A stretch of DNA of 6,172 nt, taken from assembly GCA_017476305.1 (NCBI GenBank), contig JAFVAA010000531.1:1-6172 (forward strand). The letters run 5' to 3'. This stretch comes from Lachnospiraceae bacterium (GTDB lineage: Bacteria; Bacillota; Clostridia; Lachnospirales; Lachnospiraceae). Every line of letters starts with the position of its first letter. Within the stretch, counting starts at the first letter, position 1. Below are positions 5,448 through 6,172 of this stretch, in pieces. The notes beneath the pieces were generated by a model that saw nothing but the letters and a program-made list of their open reading frames with translations, searched no databases and was not told where the DNA came from. Made by a program: the position numbers and the translations under genes.

Positions 5448-5886
5448 AAGCAAACACCTCCATAACAAAGTCAATCGGATTTTTCACTTCTATATTCGTC
5501 TTCATCCGCTGACTATTTCTCAAAAATTTAATATCCGTTGTTATCAAAATATCCGCACCAAATTCAGCACTAGCCAGATGAAGGCTATCGAATGCTTTGA
5601 TATTTGATAGTTTCTGGATTTCAATAGCTCTTTCCTTTATATCTGTGCTAATAAATATAGTATCTGATAATAAAACATGATATATTCCACTTATATCTTT
5701 CCTTTTAAAAGGATTATGTATCTTAGATATTTCAATTTCAAGTATATCAGATCCTACTAATTCAAATTCCCCCTCAAAAGCTTTTTGCATAATGATAAGA
5801 ACTGCTTCACGCTCCAGATAATTTTTAATATTTGACCTATCATCAAATATGCGATTATAACAACAATTATCTAAATAAATTCTCAA
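5431..5886 (-). CDS. PIN-domain protein, VapC-like putative ribonuclease toxin (TTG start)
   Basis: The 151-residue protein has the PIN-fold acidic residues: D6 in RIYLDNCCYN, E50/E52 in DILEIEISK, D100 in FDSLHLASAEFGAD and D118 in LITTDIKFL. These normally coordinate Mg or Mn for RNA cleavage in VapC-type toxins. I chose TTG 5884-5886 because GAAAGGGG sits about seven bases before it and MRIYLDNCCYNR is the usual N-terminus of this subfamily. The in-frame ATG at 5905-5907 has no Shine-Dalgarno and would add LERGFLL. Reading further upstream would run through the terminator-like hairpin. The gene looks more AT-rich than the flagellar genes, which fits horizontal acquisition. It forms a two-gene unit with the overlapping GDYTKE protein and runs in the same direction as the flagellar operon. 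Confidence 0.85.
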   Translation of the reverse strand: MRIYLDNCCYNRIFDDRSNIKNYLEREAVLIIMQKAFEGEFELVGSDILEIEISKIHNPFKRKDISGIYHVLLSDTIFISTDIKERAIEIQKLSNIKAFDSLHLASAEFGADILITTDIKFLRNSQRMKTNIEVKNPIDFVMEVFACDTDD

Positions 5887-5942
5887 TAAAAATCCCCTTT
5901 CCAGCATTAAAAAACAAAATAATAAAAAATATGGGTATACGT

Positions 5943-5994
5943 AAAATAAAAGCCGAGGATAAAGTGCCAAATTACATAACAGCCTTTATCCTCG
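5943..5994 (-). terminator. Stem-loop with T-rich tail downstream of flgE
   Basis: A perfect 11-bp stem (ctttatcctcg at 5984-5994 with cgaggataaag at 5954-5964, given on the plus strand) encloses a 19-base loop. Read on the minus strand the stem is followed by GC and then TTTTATTTT, so it can act as an intrinsic terminator 60 bp after the flgE stop. The broken T-tract and long loop suggest modest strength. It also lies at the predicted 5' end of the PIN transcript, so it could act there as a leader attenuator. Confidence 0.6.
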
Positions 5995-6000
5995 CAAAAA

Positions 6001-6028
6001 ACTATAATTCACATTAACAAAAAATCAA
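6001..6028 (-). promoter_or_regulatory. Candidate SigA promoter for the PIN/GDYTKE pair
   Basis: On the minus strand TTGATT (6023-6028) and TATAGT (6001-6006) are separated by 16 bases. The -10 matches consensus at five of six positions and the -35 at four. Transcription would start near 5994, giving a leader of about 108 bases before the TTG start of the PIN gene. The region is AT-rich, so a chance match is possible. Confidence 0.4.
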
Positions 6029-6053
6029 GAACAGCAGATTAAAAAAGCAGCAA

Positions 6054-6172
6054 TTAACGCTTCAGGTTCACAAGCTCCTCTAAAAGGCTGTCAGATGTCG
6101 TGATGATACGGGAGTTCGCCTGGAAACCACGCTGGGTTATAATCATGGTCGTAAACTCATTTGCAAGGTCTA
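6054..6172 (-). CDS. flgE: Flagellar hook protein FlgE, C-terminus only (enters from right edge)
   Basis: The last 38 residues are visible before the TAA at 6054-6056: [20 protein letters not shown], then [18 protein letters not shown]. This is the C-terminal helix shared by the flagellar rod and hook proteins (FlgE, FlgF, FlgG), which packs into the inner D0 core of the hook. FlgE is preferred over FlgG/FlgF because flgE is the gene next to flbD and motAB in Lachnospiraceae flagellar operons; the C-terminus alone does not separate them firmly. The stop is followed by the candidate PIN promoter and then the stem-loop terminator. Confidence 0.88.
   Translation of the reverse strand, partial: DLANEFTTMIITQRGFQANSRIITTSDSLLEELVNLKR

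Noticed and set aside
5887..5970. Upstream extension of the PIN protein to a TTG at 5970
   Set aside because: It would add a hydrophobic leader translated from the terminator stem and T-tract. The TTG at 5886 has the Shine-Dalgarno and the family-typical N-terminus.
5832..6017. 61-codon plus-strand open frame antisense to the PIN gene start
   Set aside because: Low-complexity Lys/Asn/Ile-rich translation of AT-rich DNA that runs through the terminator hairpin; no ribosome binding site.
6035..6053. T-run on the minus strand just after the flgE stop as a terminator
   Set aside because: Only a 3-4 bp stem can form before it; the 5943-5994 structure is much better.

Overview
The window looks like part of the large flagellar/chemotaxis operon of a motile Lachnospiraceae-type Firmicute (Roseburia, Agathobacter or a relative). 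The evidence is the gene order flgE - flbD - motA - motB - fliL - fliM - fliY, the presence of FlbD, strong purine-rich Shine-Dalgarno sites and moderate-to-low GC. The genus is inferred; no rRNA or other taxonomic marker is present.

Layout. All flagellar genes run on the minus strand, so transcription goes from high to low coordinates. At the right edge is the C-terminus of flgE (6054-6172, cut by the window). At about 5943-5994 is a stem-loop with a T-rich tail, probably a terminator. The run flbD (3949-4146), motA (3103-3924, TTG start), motB (2291-3103), two tandem fliL paralogues (1723-2271 and 1163-1681), fliM (34-1014) and the first codons of fliY/fliN (1-30) follows. These genes are tightly packed, except for a 139-bp gap between the second fliL and fliM that holds two near-identical hairpins in tandem.

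Between flgE and flbD, which I expect to be adjacent in related genomes, lies about 1.9 kb of accessory DNA. It contains three things. (i) A two-gene minus-strand module: a PIN-domain ribonuclease-like gene (TTG start at 5886) overlapping by 17 bp a 66-codon gene (GTG start at 5447) for a small protein with a GDYTKE motif. I read this as a toxin-antitoxin-like pair with the toxin gene first. (ii) A roughly 204-bp imperfect palindrome (4960-5163) that folds back along nearly its whole length. (iii) A plus-strand remnant of an Rpn/PD-(D/E)XK nuclease-transposase gene (4383-4918). An internal deletion and frameshift removed its catalytic core, but an intact C-terminal ORF (4673-4918) keeps its own strong Shine-Dalgarno site.

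How the parts work together. MotA/MotB form the stator, FliL proteins associate with it, FlbD/SwrD is needed for full motor power, FliM and FliY form the C-ring switch that responds to CheY-P, and FlgE is the hook. The insertion appears to split this operon. The downstream half has an extended -10 promoter (4217-4225), whose predicted transcript would begin with a small hairpin carrying two GGA triplets in its loop, and the accessory pair has its own plausible promoter. The items I find most worth follow-up are the surviving Rpn C-terminal ORF (a possible orphan intragenic antitoxin), the PIN/GDYTKE pair, the large palindrome, the covarying tandem hairpins before fliM, and the fliL duplication.
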